From: Zea mays
Taxonomy: Eukaryota > Streptophyta > Magnoliopsida > Poales > Poaceae
Reading direction: 5' to 3'
Length of the DNA stretch: 64,000 nucleotides
NCBI RefSeq assembly: GCF_902167145.1
Contig: NC_050099.1
Span: forward strand, 12,786,434 to 12,850,433
A program made the translations under genes and the position numbers. This document shows, in pieces, positions 33,876 to 44,266 of this stretch (the first letter of the stretch is position 1; each line of letters opens with the position of its first letter). The notes under the pieces are model-generated. The model was not told the DNA's origin, did no database searches, and saw nothing but the letters and a program-made list of their open reading frames with translations.

Positions 33876-34150
33876 GACTTGCTCCTTGTTGATGGTGGGG
33901 TGAGGAAATTGTGACTTCATATTGTGTTCCTATAAATAATAAATAAATAACATCGCTCAAGGAATGGGTTACCTGAATTATTGTTGGTCAATAATAGCTA
34001 TATCTAAATGCCTTTTTATGTTTTAGAGGTGGCTTGATTTTCGTAGAAGTGTGGATGGTTTACCTAAAGAAGTTTTCTATCGTCTATAGGTGTGATGCAT
34101 TTCATATGTACCATATAAGTTGTGCCTTATTGGTATAGATTATTAACGAC
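33876..34150 (+). pseudogene. Copia remnant after Cassandra, fading out
   Basis: Begins with gactt, continuing from the sequence before Cassandra, and is then degenerate and AT-rich. I can no longer read copia protein past about 33940; the right end is arbitrary. Confidence 0.35.
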
Positions 34151-34199
34151 TAGCACATAATTATTGCTCCTCTTAGTAACTTGTTTGGCTTGAACTTTG

Positions 34200-35798
34200 T
34201 CTTCTAGCAGCTTATGATGTAGGATAAAATCGATGAAGGACACTATCCACTATGTTTAGCCTACTCCTTAATGGATGTTTGAGTGAGATCCTGAACAAAT
34301 ACTCTACTTTGTACTTCTACTAAGTCTGACTTGAGTTTGGCTAGTATGTCGGCTGCAACGTTGAGATCGCACACTATATGGTGGAATCTAGCCCATTAAA
34401 GTGCTTCTCAAGCTTGCACAACTAGGCGCAATAGACATCCATGGTTCCTTTAGTGCAATATAGTCTTTGTTGTTTTGATTAATCACCACAGAGGAGTCTC
34501 CATAGTATAGTAATCATTTGATACCATGTGATGTAGCTAGACATAGCCCATGCAATAGAGTTCCATATTTGACTTCATTATTGGTAGCTCGCAAGTGGAT
34601 TAGTAGCATGTACTTGAGATGTTCCCTAGATGGCAAGATGAAGAAGACTTCTAATCCTACCCCTTTGAGTTTTAATGGACCATCAAAGTACATTGTCTAA
34701 TGCTTTGACTTGCTTGTTGCTACTAGCTACTAGATTTCTATGTATTCTATAAGAAAACTTAATTGATGCTTAAGATTTGATGGCCTTTTGTAGTTTATAG
34801 TCAATGTGGAGACATCTTAACTCGACTGTCCACTTGATGATGCATCATGTGGCATCATGGATATGCAAGATGCCATAGAGTGGGTAGTCGATTACTACTA
34901 GTACCTCATGCAGGCTGAAGTAATGTCAGAGCATGCGTGATGTGATCAGAAGGGCATAGAGTAATTTTTAAACTTGTGGGTACCAAACTTTAGTGTATGG
35001 TAGGACCTCACTAATGAAGTAGATTGACCTCTATACCTTGTACACATGGCCTCTCTCTCTTCTCTTTGGACCATAATTGTTATGCTGACCACGTTGGTTG
35101 TTGCTGCAAATGTAGACCGACCAGATATGAATTTCACCTAGTGGGGTGAGAATTGTAGGTCTTGTAAGGAACATTTTTAGCCTCTCAAATGGATCATTTT
35201 CCTTGGTAAGACACTATAATTTTCCTATTTTCTTGATTAATTTGAAAAGGGTAAGCCTTTTCGCTAAGTCATGATATAAATAAATTAAGAGAAGCCATGC
35301 ACCCTATCTTCTTTTGAATGCCTTTAACAGGATGTGGTGCACCCATACGAGTTATCATCTCAAACTACTTTGGACTAACCTTGATTCCATGATGTATTAT
35401 GATGAAGTCAAGTAGTTTCATCAATTGTACACCAAAGGTTCACTTAGTCAAGTTTAGCTTCCACTAAAATCATAAATTTGTGTAAGTTTCTACCAAGCCT
35501 TGGGTAATAGTCTTGATAACCACGTTGTCTATGTTGGCTTTCATATTACAACCAATTTGAAAAGTCTTGAGTAACTTGCCAGTATATGGCAACGACATTC
35601 TTAGATTCGAAGGACATAGTGGTGAAGTAGTATGCCCTAAAAGGTGTAATGACCAAATTCTTTTGCTAGTTTCATTCCTTGACAGTAATCTGATCATAGC
35701 CCAAGTAACGATCAAAGGAGAGTAGCATGCAACCGACAATATCATCCATGATTTGGTAAATGTTAGTTAGTCCAAAGGGTGCTTAGAGTAGTGCTTGC
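34200..35798 (-). pseudogene. pol: Decayed gypsy pol (RT to RNase H), minus strand
   Basis: Read leftward from 35790: an RT piece like LLSFDRYLGYDQITVKE (about 35730-35680), a segment ending in an RT-like NLHKF at 35475, and sequence matching the RT-to-RNase H connection. Then a clear RNase H region: FDGPLKLKGVGLEVFF, REHLKYMLLIHLRATNN and YGDSSVVINQ (about 34690-34440). Many stops and shifts. It is an old plant gypsy element unrelated to the Huck copies and the deepest layer at this place, cut at 35799 by an Opie-like LTR. Confidence 0.65.
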
Positions 35799-35942
35799 TA
35801 AAAGTCGCCTAGAGGGGGGGGGGGTGAATAGACGTAATCTGAAATTTACAACTTTAAACACACACTACAAGCCGGGGTTAGCGTTAGAACAAATATTAAG
35901 TCCAGGAGAGAAGGGGAAAACAAATCAACCAAGAAATAAAGC
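35799..35942 (-). repeat. Opie-like LTR fragment, minus strand
   Basis: Starts taaaagtcgcctagaggggg, the same end as the solo LTR at 31725 (with TG changed to TA), and aligns with it for 144 bp until the outer Huck inserts after aaagc. The rest of this LTR should lie beyond the right edge of the window. Confidence 0.82.
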
Positions 35943-37999
35943 TGTCAGGGACCATAATAAGGGGTACCCTCAAGGCTCCTAATTCTCAGCTGGTAACCCC
36001 CATCAGCATAAAGCTGCAAAGGCCTGATGGGTGCGATTAAGTCAGGGATCAGTCCATACGAGGGACTCGATCACGCCTCGACCGAGCCTGGCCTCGGACA
36101 AGGGCAGCCGACCCCGGAGGATCTCCGTCTCGCCCGAGGCCCCCCTCCAGCGGCGAACGTGTTCCCGGCTCGCCCGAGGCCCCGTCTTCGCCAAGAAGCA
36201 ACCCTGACCAAATCGCCGCACTGACCGACCAAGTCGCAGGAGCATTTAATGCAAAGGTGGTCTGACACCTTTATCCTGACGCGCGCCCCCCAGAGCCGAA
36301 GTGACCGCCGTCACTTCTCCGCTCCCCTGACCGGCCTGGTAGAAAGACAGCGCCGCCTGCGCCGCTCCGACTGCGGTGCCACTTGACAGAGTGAGGCTGA
36401 CAGGCAGTCAGGCCCGGCCGCAAGCACCATAGGAAACTCCGCTCCGCCCGACCCAGGGCTCGGACTCGGGCTAAGCCCCGGAAGACGGCGAACTCCGCTC
36501 CGCCCAACCAAGGGCTCGGACTCGGGCTAAGCCCCGGAAGACGGCGAATTCCGCTCCGCCCGACCAAGGGCTCGGACTCGGGCTAAGCCCCGGAAGACGG
36601 CGAACTCCGCTCCGCCCGACCCAGGGCTCGGACTCGGGCTAAGCCCCGGAAGACGGCGAATTCCGCTCCGCCTGACCAAGGGCTCAGACTCGGGATAAGC
36701 CCCGGAAGACGGCGAACTCCGCTCCGCCTGACCCAGGGCTCGGACTCGGGCTAAGCCCCGGAAGACGGCGAACTCCGCTCCGCCCGACCCAGGGCTCGGA
36801 CTCGGGCTAAGCCTCGGAAGACGGCGAACTCCGCTCAGCCCGACCCAAGGCTCGGACTTGGGCTAAGCCCCGGAAGACGGCGAACTCCGCTCCGCCCGAC
36901 CCAGGGCTCGGACTCGGGCTCGGCCCCAGAAGACGACGAACTCCGCTTCGCCCGACCCCAGGGCTCGGACTCCGCCCCGGCATCAGCCGGCGATCTCCGC
37001 TCCGCCTGACCCAGGGCTCGGACTCGGGCTCGGCCCTAGAAGACGACGAACTCCGCTTCGCCCGACCCCAGGGCTCGGACTCCGCCCCGGCATCAGCCGG
37101 CGATCTCCGCTCCGCCCGACCCAGGGCTCGGACTCGGGCTCGGCCCTAGAAGACAACGAACTCCGCTTCGCCCGACCCCAGGGCTCGGACTCCGCCCCGG
37201 CATCAGCCGGCGATCTCCGCCTCGCCCGAACTAGGGGCTCGGACTCGACCTCGGCCACGGAAGACAGACTCGACCTCGGCTTCGGAGGAGCTTCCACGTC
37301 GCCCAACCTAGGGCGCAGACCAGCCACGACAACAGGAGGCGCCATCATCACCCTACCCCGAATTGACTCGGGCCACAGGGAACAAGACCGGCGTCCCATC
37401 TGGCTCGCTCCGCCAGATAGGCAATGATGGCGCCCCGCATACTCTGTGACGACGGCGGCTCTCAGCCCCCTTACGGAAGCAAGAGGACGTCAGCAAGGAC
37501 TCAACAGCTCCGACAGCTGTCCCTCCGCCAGGCTCCATCGCTCCTCCGACGGCCACGACATCACACCAGCAGGGTGCCAAAATCTCTCTGGCTACCACGA
37601 CGGCATGTACTTAGGGCACTAGCTCTCCTCCGCTAGACACGTAGCACTCGGCTACACCCCCCATTGTACACCTGAATCCTCTCCTTACGCCTATAAAAGG
37701 AAGGACCAGGGCCCTCTTAGAGAGGGTTGGCCGCGCGGGGACGAGGACGAGACAAGCGCTCGCGTGAGGCCGCTCGCTCCCTCTCCCGCGTGGACGCTTG
37801 TAACCCCCTACTGCAAGCGCACCCGACCTGGGCGCGGGACGAACACGAAGGCCGCGGGATTCCCACCTCTCTCACGCTGGTCTCCGGCCACCTCGCTTCC
37901 CCCCTTCGCGCTCGGCCTCGCGCTCGACCCATCTGGGCTGGGGCACGCGGTGACATTCACTCGTCGGCCTAGGGACCCCCCGGTCTCGAAACGCCGACA
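35943..37999 (+). repeat. 5' LTR of outer Huck
   Basis: 2057 bp, TGTC...GACA. It holds about nine 56-bp units (roughly 36430-36930) and then three units of about 108 bp ending with cggcatcagccggcgatctc (36930-37225). TATAAAA at 37692-37698. It is longer than the other Huck LTRs because of these arrays. Confidence 0.88.
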
Positions 38000-38059
38000 G
38001 TTGGCGCGCCAGGTAGGGGCCTGCTGCGTGTTGACGAACAGCTTCCCGTCAAGCTCCAG

Positions 38060-38337
38060 ATGGGCAGTCTCCAGCAACCTCTCCATCCCGGGACGGTGCT
38101 CCGTTTCGGGAGTCTTGAGTTCATGTCCCTCGACGGCAGCTACGACATGATACTCCTTCCACCGCCGTGCGACAACGACAATGGCGGCCGACAGCCCACC
38201 CGCCGGCGGCGGAATCGACGACGTCTTCCCCGCGTGGTGGAAGAACAACATTCGAGCTCACCCCGTCCTCTCCCCCGCCGACGGAGGAGGAGGCGGGGCA
38301 ACCAAGGCCAAGCAGGAGGCAGCGCCTCGTCGGCTGT
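38060..38337 (+). pseudogene. gag: Outer Huck gag, first piece
   Basis: ATG at 38060 (MGSLQQPLHPG...). Arg-rich stretch RRRRNRRRL, then PRPLPRRRRRRRGNQG; the frame is open until the insertion at 38338. It continues without shift at 50859 once the inner element and one gctgt copy are removed. Confidence 0.85.
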
Positions 38338-40209
38338 TGTCGGGGACCATAATTAGGGGTACCCTCAAGACGCCTAATTCTCAACTGGTAACCCCCATCA
38401 GCATAAAGCTGCAGAGGCCTGATGGGTGCGATTAAGTCAGGGATCAGTCCATACGAGCGACTCGATCACGCCTCGCCCGAGCCTAGCCTCGGGCAAGGGC
38501 AGCCGACCCCGAAGGGGTTTCCGTCTCGCCCGAGGCCCCCCTTCAACGGCGGACACCTCTCCGGCTTGCCCGAGGCCTTGCCTTCGCTAAGAAGCAACCC
38601 TGACTGAATCGCCGCACCGACCGGCCAAGTCGCAGGAGCATTTAACGCAAAGGAAGCCAGGCCCTGCCAAAGGCACCATAGGAAGCTCCGCCCGACCAAG
38701 GGCTCAGACTCGGGCTAAGCCCCGGAAGACGGCGAACTCCGCTCCGCCCGACCCAGGGCTCGGACTCGGGCTAAGCCCCGGAAGACGGCGAACTCCGCTC
38801 CGCCCGACCCAGGGCTCGGACTCGGGCTAAGCCCCGGAAGACGGCGAACTCCGCTCCGCCTGACCCAGGGCTCGGACTCGGGCTAAGCCCCAGAAGACGG
38901 CGAACTCCGCTTCGCCCGACCCAGGGCTCGGACTCGGGCTAAAGCCCTGGAAGACGGCGAACTCTGCTCCGCCCGACCCAGGGCTCGGACTCGGGCTAAG
39001 CCCCGGAAGACGGCGAACTCCGCTCCGCTCGACCCAGGGCTCGGACTCGGGCTAAGCCCCGGAAGACGACGAACTCTGCTTCGCCCGACCCAGGGCTCGG
39101 ACTCGGGCTAAGGCCCCGGAAGACGACGAACTCCGCTTCGCCCAACCCCAGGGGCTCGGACTCGGCCTCTGCTGACGACCTCCGCCTCGCCCGACCCAGG
39201 GGCTCGGACTCGGCCTCTGCTGACGACCTCCGCCTCGCCCGCCCCAGGGGCTCGGACTCGGCCTCTGCGGACGACCTCCGCCTCGCCCGACCAAGGGGCT
39301 CGGACTCGGCCTCTGCTGACGACCTCCACCTCGCCCGACCCAGGGGCTCGGACTCGGCCTCTGCTGATGACCTCCGCCTCGCCCGACCCAGGGGCTCGGA
39401 CTCGGCCTCTGCTGACGACCTCCGCCTCGCCCGACCCAGGGGCTCGGACTCGGCCTCGGCCATGGAAGACAGACTCGACCCCGGCTTCGGAGGAGCCTCC
39501 ATGTCGCCCAACCTAGGGCACAGGCCAGCCACGTCGACAGGAAGCGCCATCGTCACCCTACCCCGAGCCAACTCGGGCCGCAGAGAACAAGACCGGTGTC
39601 CCATCTGGCTAGCTCCGCCAGATAGGCAATGATGGCGCCCCGCTAGCCCCGTGACGACGGCGGCTCTCAGCTCTCTTACGGAAGCAGGGCGACGTCAGCA
39701 AGGACACAACCATTCCAACAGCTGTCCCTCCGCCAGGCTCCGTTGCTCCTCCGACAGCCACGACATCACGCCAGCAGGGTGCCAAGATCTCTCCGGCTGC
39801 CACATTGGCATGTACTTAGGGCACTAGCTCTCCCCCCGCTAGACACGTAGCACTCTGCTACACCCCCATTGTACACCTGGATCCTCTCCTTACGCCTATA
39901 AAAGGAAGGACCAGGGCCTTCTTAGAGAAGGTTGGCCGCGCGGGGACGAGGACGGGGACATGCGCTCTCTTGGGGCCGCTCGCTTCCCTCACCCGCGTGG
40001 ACGCTTGTAACCCCCTACTGCAAGCGCACCCGACCTGGGCGCGGGACGAACACGAAGGCCGCGGGATTCCCACCTCTCTCTCGCCGGACTCCGGCCTCCT
40101 CGCTCCTTTCCCCCCTTCGCGCTCGCCCACGCGCTCGACCCATCTGGGCTGGGGCACGCGGCACACTCACTCGTCGGCTTAGGGACCCCCCGGTCTCGAA
40201 ACGCCGACA
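38338..40209 (+). repeat. 5' LTR of inner Huck
   Basis: 1872 bp. An array of 56-bp units (about 38690-39145) is followed by an array of 48-bp units (about 39147-39465, motif ggggctcggactcggcctct). TATA at 39897-39903. It is exactly 48 bp longer than the 3' LTR. Confidence 0.93.
39897..39903 (+). promoter_or_regulatory. TATA box of inner Huck 5' LTR
   Basis: TATAAAA in cgcctataaaaggaagg, repeated in the 3' LTR at 50546-50552. Confidence 0.72.
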
Positions 40210-40211
40210 GT

Positions 40212-40229
40212 TGGCGCGCCAGGTAGGGG
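40212..40229 (+). other. Primer binding site of inner Huck
   Basis: TGGCGCGCCAGGTAGGGG two bases after the 5' LTR; the same sequence occurs at 38002-38019 in the outer copy. The tRNA is not assigned. Confidence 0.78.
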
Positions 40230-40270
40230 CCTGCTGCGTGTTTGACGAGCAGCTTCCCGTCAATCTCCAG

Positions 40271-43200
40271 ATGGGCAGTCTCCAACAACCTCTCCAACCC
40301 GGGACGGTGCTCCGTTTCGGGAGTCTTGAGTTCATGTCCCTCGACGGTAGCTACGACATGATACTCCTTCCACCGCCGCGCGACAACGACAATGGCGGCC
40401 GACAACCCGCCCGCCGGCAGCGGAATCGACGACATCTTCCCCGCGTGATGGAAGAACGACATTCGAGCTCGCCCCGTCCTCTCCCCCGCCAACGGAGGAG
40501 GAGGCGGGGCAACCAAGGCCGGGTGGGAGGCCGCGCTTCGTCGGCTGTCGAGCGAATTGACGTCCCCAGCGCCCCAACGGAGGGCGCGTCGGGCGTCGAC
40601 CTCGCGTTCGAGACGAAGGCGAGCGCCGTCCCCCCGCGACACGCCAATCCCGAGCAAGTGGACGACGCCAGCGAGCTCGCGGAGGGCCTGCAGGACGTCG
40701 CCCTCGTACCTAGGACGACGGCGCGATCAGCCCCCGACGTGACTACATCGCCCCTCGTCGACCAAAAGGTACTGACTGATTCCCATCCTACATTATTTCG
40801 ACTCGGCCTCAACCCGCCTAGCGACCTCGCTTTGGCGGGCGCTCTCGTTGAGGCGAGTGCAACCCCTCTGGGGTTTTGTATGCGGTCGCCTTGGGACCGG
40901 TTGACGGACGTCTCGACCTACGGGCCCTCTGGGTCTGAGGAAGATGACGATCCCAGCATCTGTTGGGATTTCTCTGGATTTGGCAACCCCAGTGCCATGC
41001 GGGACTTTATGACCGCATGTGACTACTGCCTCTCCGACTGTTCCGACGGTAGCCGCAGCCTTGACGACAAGGACTGCGGCCCAAGCCGCGAATGTTTCCA
41101 CGTCGAGCTAGGGGATCCCGCCGAAGGCAACCACCTCGGCATGCCGGAGGACGGTGATCTCCCTAGGCCGGCGCCTCGCGCCGACATCCCGCGGGAGCTA
41201 GCTGTGGTCCCCGTTCCGGCGGGGGGTCACGACCCACAGCTCGAGCAAGTCCGCGGGGCGCAGGCCAGGCTCGACGAGGGAGCAGGAGCACTTGAGTCGA
41301 TCCACCGGGACGTCGGGCAGGTATGGGCGGGCCAGCCCCCGGCCGGAGAAATACGTCACCTGCCCCAGGGTTTCCAGCACCGCGTCGCCAACGACGTCAG
41401 GGTCAGACCGCTACCCGCGTCCAGCGGGGTCGGTCAGAACCTGGCAGCCGCAGCAATGCTCATCCGCGCGATGCCGGAGCCATCAACCACCGAGGGTCGG
41501 CGAATCCAGGGAGAGCTCAAAAATCTCCTGGAAGGCGCTGCGGCCCGACGGGCCGAGAGCTCTGCCTTCCGGAGGCAGGGATACCCCTCGGAACCTCATG
41601 CCGCGACTTCCCAATTTATGCGGGAAGCCTCGGTCTACACCGGGCGCACGCGCAACACCGCGCCTGCGGCCCCGGGCCACCTCGGCAACGAGCACCATCG
41701 TCGCGGCCGTCGAGCCCACCTCGACGAAAGGGTGCGCCGAGGCTACCACCCCAGGCGTGGGGGACGCTACGACAGAGGGGAGGATCGGAGTCCCTCGCCC
41801 GAACCACCCGGTCCGCAGGCCTTCAGCCGGGCCATCCGGCGGGCACCGTTCCCGACCCGTTTCCGACCCCCGGCTACTATCACAAAGTACTCGGGGGAAA
41901 CGAGGCCGGAACTGTGGCTTGCGGACTACCGCCTGGCCTGCCAACTGGGTGGAACGGACGACGACAACCTCATCATCCGCAACCTCCCCCTGTTCCTCTC
42001 CGACACTGCTCGCGCCTGGTTGGAGCACCTGCCTCCGGGGCAGATCTCCAACTGGGACGATTTGGTCCAAGCCTTCGCTGGCAATTTCCAGGGCACGTAC
42101 GTGCGCCCTGGGAATTCCTGGGACCTCCGAAGCTGCCGGCAACAGCCGGGAGAGTCTCTTCGGGACTACATCCGGCGATTCTCGAAGCAGCGCACCGAGC
42201 TGCCCAACATCACCGACTCAGATGTCATCGGCGCGTTCCTTGCCGGCACCACCTGCCGCGACCTGGTGAGCAAGTTGGGTCGCAAGACTCCCACCAGGGC
42301 GAGCGAGCTGATGGACATCGCCACCAAGTTTGCCTCTGGCCAGGAGGCGGTCGAGGCCATCTTCCGAAAGGACAAGCAGCCCCAGGGCCGCCCGTCGGAA
42401 GAGGCTCCCGAGGCGTCTACTCCGCACGGTGCCAAGAAGAAAGGCAAGAAGAAGTCGCAAGCGAAACGCGACGCCGCCGACGCGGACCTTGTCGCCGCCG
42501 CCGAGTACAAGAACCCTCGGAAGCCCCCCGGAGGTGCCAACCTCTTCGACAAGATGCTCAAGGAGCCGTGCCCCTATCATCAGGGGCCCGTCAAGCACAC
42601 CCTCGAGGAGTGCGTCATGCTTCGGCGCCACTTCCACAAGGCCGGGCCACCCGCGGAGGGTGGCAGGGCCCGCGACGATGACAAAAAGGAAGATCACCAA
42701 GCAGGAGAGTTCCCCGAGGTTCGCGACTGCTTCATGATCTACGGTGGGCATGCGGCGAATGCCTCGGCTCGGCATCGCAAGCAAGAGCGCCGGGAGGTCT
42801 GCTCGATGAAGGTGGCGGCGCCAGTCTACCTAGACTGGTCCGACAAGCCCATCACCTTCGACCAAGCTGACCACCCCGACCATGTGCTGAGCCCGGGGAA
42901 ATACCCGCTCGTCGTCGACCCCATCATCGGCGACGTCAGGCTCACCAAGGTCCTGATGGATGGGGGCAGCTGCCTCAACATCATCTACGCCGAGACCCTC
43001 AGGCTCCTGCGCGTCGATCTGTCCTCCGTCCGAGCAGGCGCTGCGCCTTTCCACGGGATCATTCCTGGGAAGCGCGTCCAGCCCCTCGGACGACTCGACC
43101 TTCCCGTCTGCATCGGAACGCCCTCCAATTTCCGAAGAGAGACTCTGACGTTCGAGGTGGTCGGGTTCCGAGGAACCTACCACGCGATATTGGGGAGGCC

Positions 43201-43651
43201 ATGCTACGCGAAGTTCATGGCCGTCCCCAACTACACCTACCTGAAGCTCAAGATGCCGGGTCCCAACGGGGTCATCACCGTCGGCCCCACGTACAAACAC
43301 GCGTTCGAATGCGACGTGGAGTGCGTGGAGTACGCCGAGGCCCTCATCGCCGACCTGGAGAACCTCTCCAAAGAGGTGCCAGACGTGAAGCGGCACGCTG
43401 GCAACTTCGAGCCAGCGGAGACGGTTAAGGCCGTCCCTCTCGACCCCAGTGGCGACGCCTCTAGGCAGACCCGGATCGGTTCCGAGCTCGACCCCAAACA
43501 AGCAGCAGTGCTCGTCGACTTTCTCCGCGCGAACGCCGACGTTTTCGCGGGGAGTCCCTGGGGCATGCCTGGCGCGCCGAGGGATGTCGCCGAGCACTCG
43601 CCGGATATTCGGGCAGGAGCCCAACCTGTCAAATGGCCTCTGCGCGGATGA
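40271..43651 (+). CDS. gag: Inner Huck gag-protease, intact frame
   Basis: 1126 codons from ATG 40271 (MGSLQQPLQPG); the frame is also open upstream into the LTR, but this Met is shared by all three copies and follows the primer site. Arg-rich N-terminus, then the gag capsid domain (TKYSGETRPELWLADYRLAC through SLRDYIRRFSKQRTEL), zinc-knuckle-like CPYHQGPVKHTLEEC, and protease LMDGGSCLNIIYAETL. Unlike the other two copies it reads CAA rather than TAG at the protease-RT junction. It then enters the RT N-terminus (VLVDFLRANADVF) and ends at TGA 43649-43651, at a deletion. It could still make particles and process Gag, but not copy RNA. Confidence 0.9.
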   Translation: MGSLQQPLQPGTVLRFGSLEFMSLDGSYDMILLPPPRDNDNGGRQPARRQRNRRHLPRVMEERHSSSPRPLPRQRRRRRGNQGRVGGRASSAVERIDVPSAPTEGASGVDLAFETKASAVPPRHANPEQVDDASELAEGLQDVALVPRTTARSAPDVTTSPLVDQKVLTDSHPTLFRLGLNPPSDLALAGALVEASATPLGFCMRSPWDRLTDVSTYGPSGSEEDDDPSICWDFSGFGNPSAMRDFMTACDYCLSDCSDGSRSLDDKDCGPSRECFHVELGDPAEGNHLGMPEDGDLPRPAPRADIPRELAVVPVPAGGHDPQLEQVRGAQARLDEGAGALESIHRDVGQVWAGQPPAGEIRHLPQGFQHRVANDVRVRPLPASSGVGQNLAAAAMLIRAMPEPSTTEGRRIQGELKNLLEGAAARRAESSAFRRQGYPSEPHAATSQFMREASVYTGRTRNTAPAAPGHLGNEHHRRGRRAHLDERVRRGYHPRRGGRYDRGEDRSPSPEPPGPQAFSRAIRRAPFPTRFRPPATITKYSGETRPELWLADYRLACQLGGTDDDNLIIRNLPLFLSDTARAWLEHLPPGQISNWDDLVQAFAGNFQGTYVRPGNSWDLRSCRQQPGESLRDYIRRFSKQRTELPNITDSDVIGAFLAGTTCRDLVSKLGRKTPTRASELMDIATKFASGQEAVEAIFRKDKQPQGRPSEEAPEASTPHGAKKKGKKKSQAKRDAADADLVAAAEYKNPRKPPGGANLFDKMLKEPCPYHQGPVKHTLEECVMLRRHFHKAGPPAEGGRARDDDKKEDHQAGEFPEVRDCFMIYGGHAANASARHRKQERREVCSMKVAAPVYLDWSDKPITFDQADHPDHVLSPGKYPLVVDPIIGDVRLTKVLMDGGSCLNIIYAETLRLLRVDLSSVRAGAAPFHGIIPGKRVQPLGRLDLPVCIGTPSNFRRETLTFEVVGFRGTYHAILGRPCYAKFMAVPNYTYLKLKMPGPNGVITVGPTYKHAFECDVECVEYAEALIADLENLSKEVPDVKRHAGNFEPAETVKAVPLDPSGDASRQTRIGSELDPKQAAVLVDFLRANADVFAGSPWGMPGAPRDVAEHSPDIRAGAQPVKWPLRG

Positions 43652-43796
43652 CACCCGGGGGCTGCGCCCCCCCCGGGAAAGGCCGCCTGTCATCGTCAAC
43701 GTTCTGGAGCCCGGAACGTACAAGCTGGTCGGTGGTCGAGGCGAGGTCTACGACGACACTTGGAACGTCCGACAGCTACGTCGCTTCTACCCTTAA
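43652..43796 (+). pseudogene. pol: Inner Huck integrase C-terminal stub
   Basis: After the deletion scar, integrase C-terminal sequence resumes (VIVNVLEPGTYKLVGG...NVRQLRRFYP, TAA at 43794). Compared with Huck-1 about 3 kb of RT, RNase H and integrase core is missing. The junction (about 43650-43690) contains cacccgggggctgcgccccc and inverted gatgaca/tgtcatc. Confidence 0.85.
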
Positions 43797-44266
43797 GATG
43801 TTCTCAAGATGTTCGTATACCTCACTCATACACAAGTATCAGTCGTCAAGGAAGGGTCGGCCTTGCCTCGGCAGAGCCCGACCCTCCCTTGGGGGCTAAA
43901 AAGGGGAAACCCCTCCACGTCGAAATTGGGTGTACTTTTCCGCATCAAAAATTTTCGATCCAAAAGGGGCTTTTGCGTTCTCCCGGCTATGTCGGAAGCA
44001 GGGTCCCGAGGAACGAACGTGGGTACATGTAAGTGGCGAGGCCGACTGAGCCGAGGAACTCCTATGCCTCCGGGTTAGGGACACCTCACTCATCACCTGC
44101 CACGAAAAATGACCCAACTCGGGAAGCCACCCTATTATTGACAAGCTAGGCCGGACACGCAAATTAAAAGAAAGGAGAGTACGACTTCATGCAAGAAAAA
44201 CAAAGAGTTCAGGCCTCGGCGGCCGTGGTAAGACGCACATCCAACAGAAACTATCCCAACAAAGAG

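Noticed and set aside
36430..36950. CRISPR-like array of regularly spaced repeats
   Set aside because: Units are contiguous without unique spacers, lie in a plant LTR and vary like a minisatellite.
39932..40270. Upstream start of the inner Huck gag frame within the LTR
   Set aside because: The frame is open there, but it crosses U5 and the primer site; the Met at 40271 is conserved in all three Huck copies.
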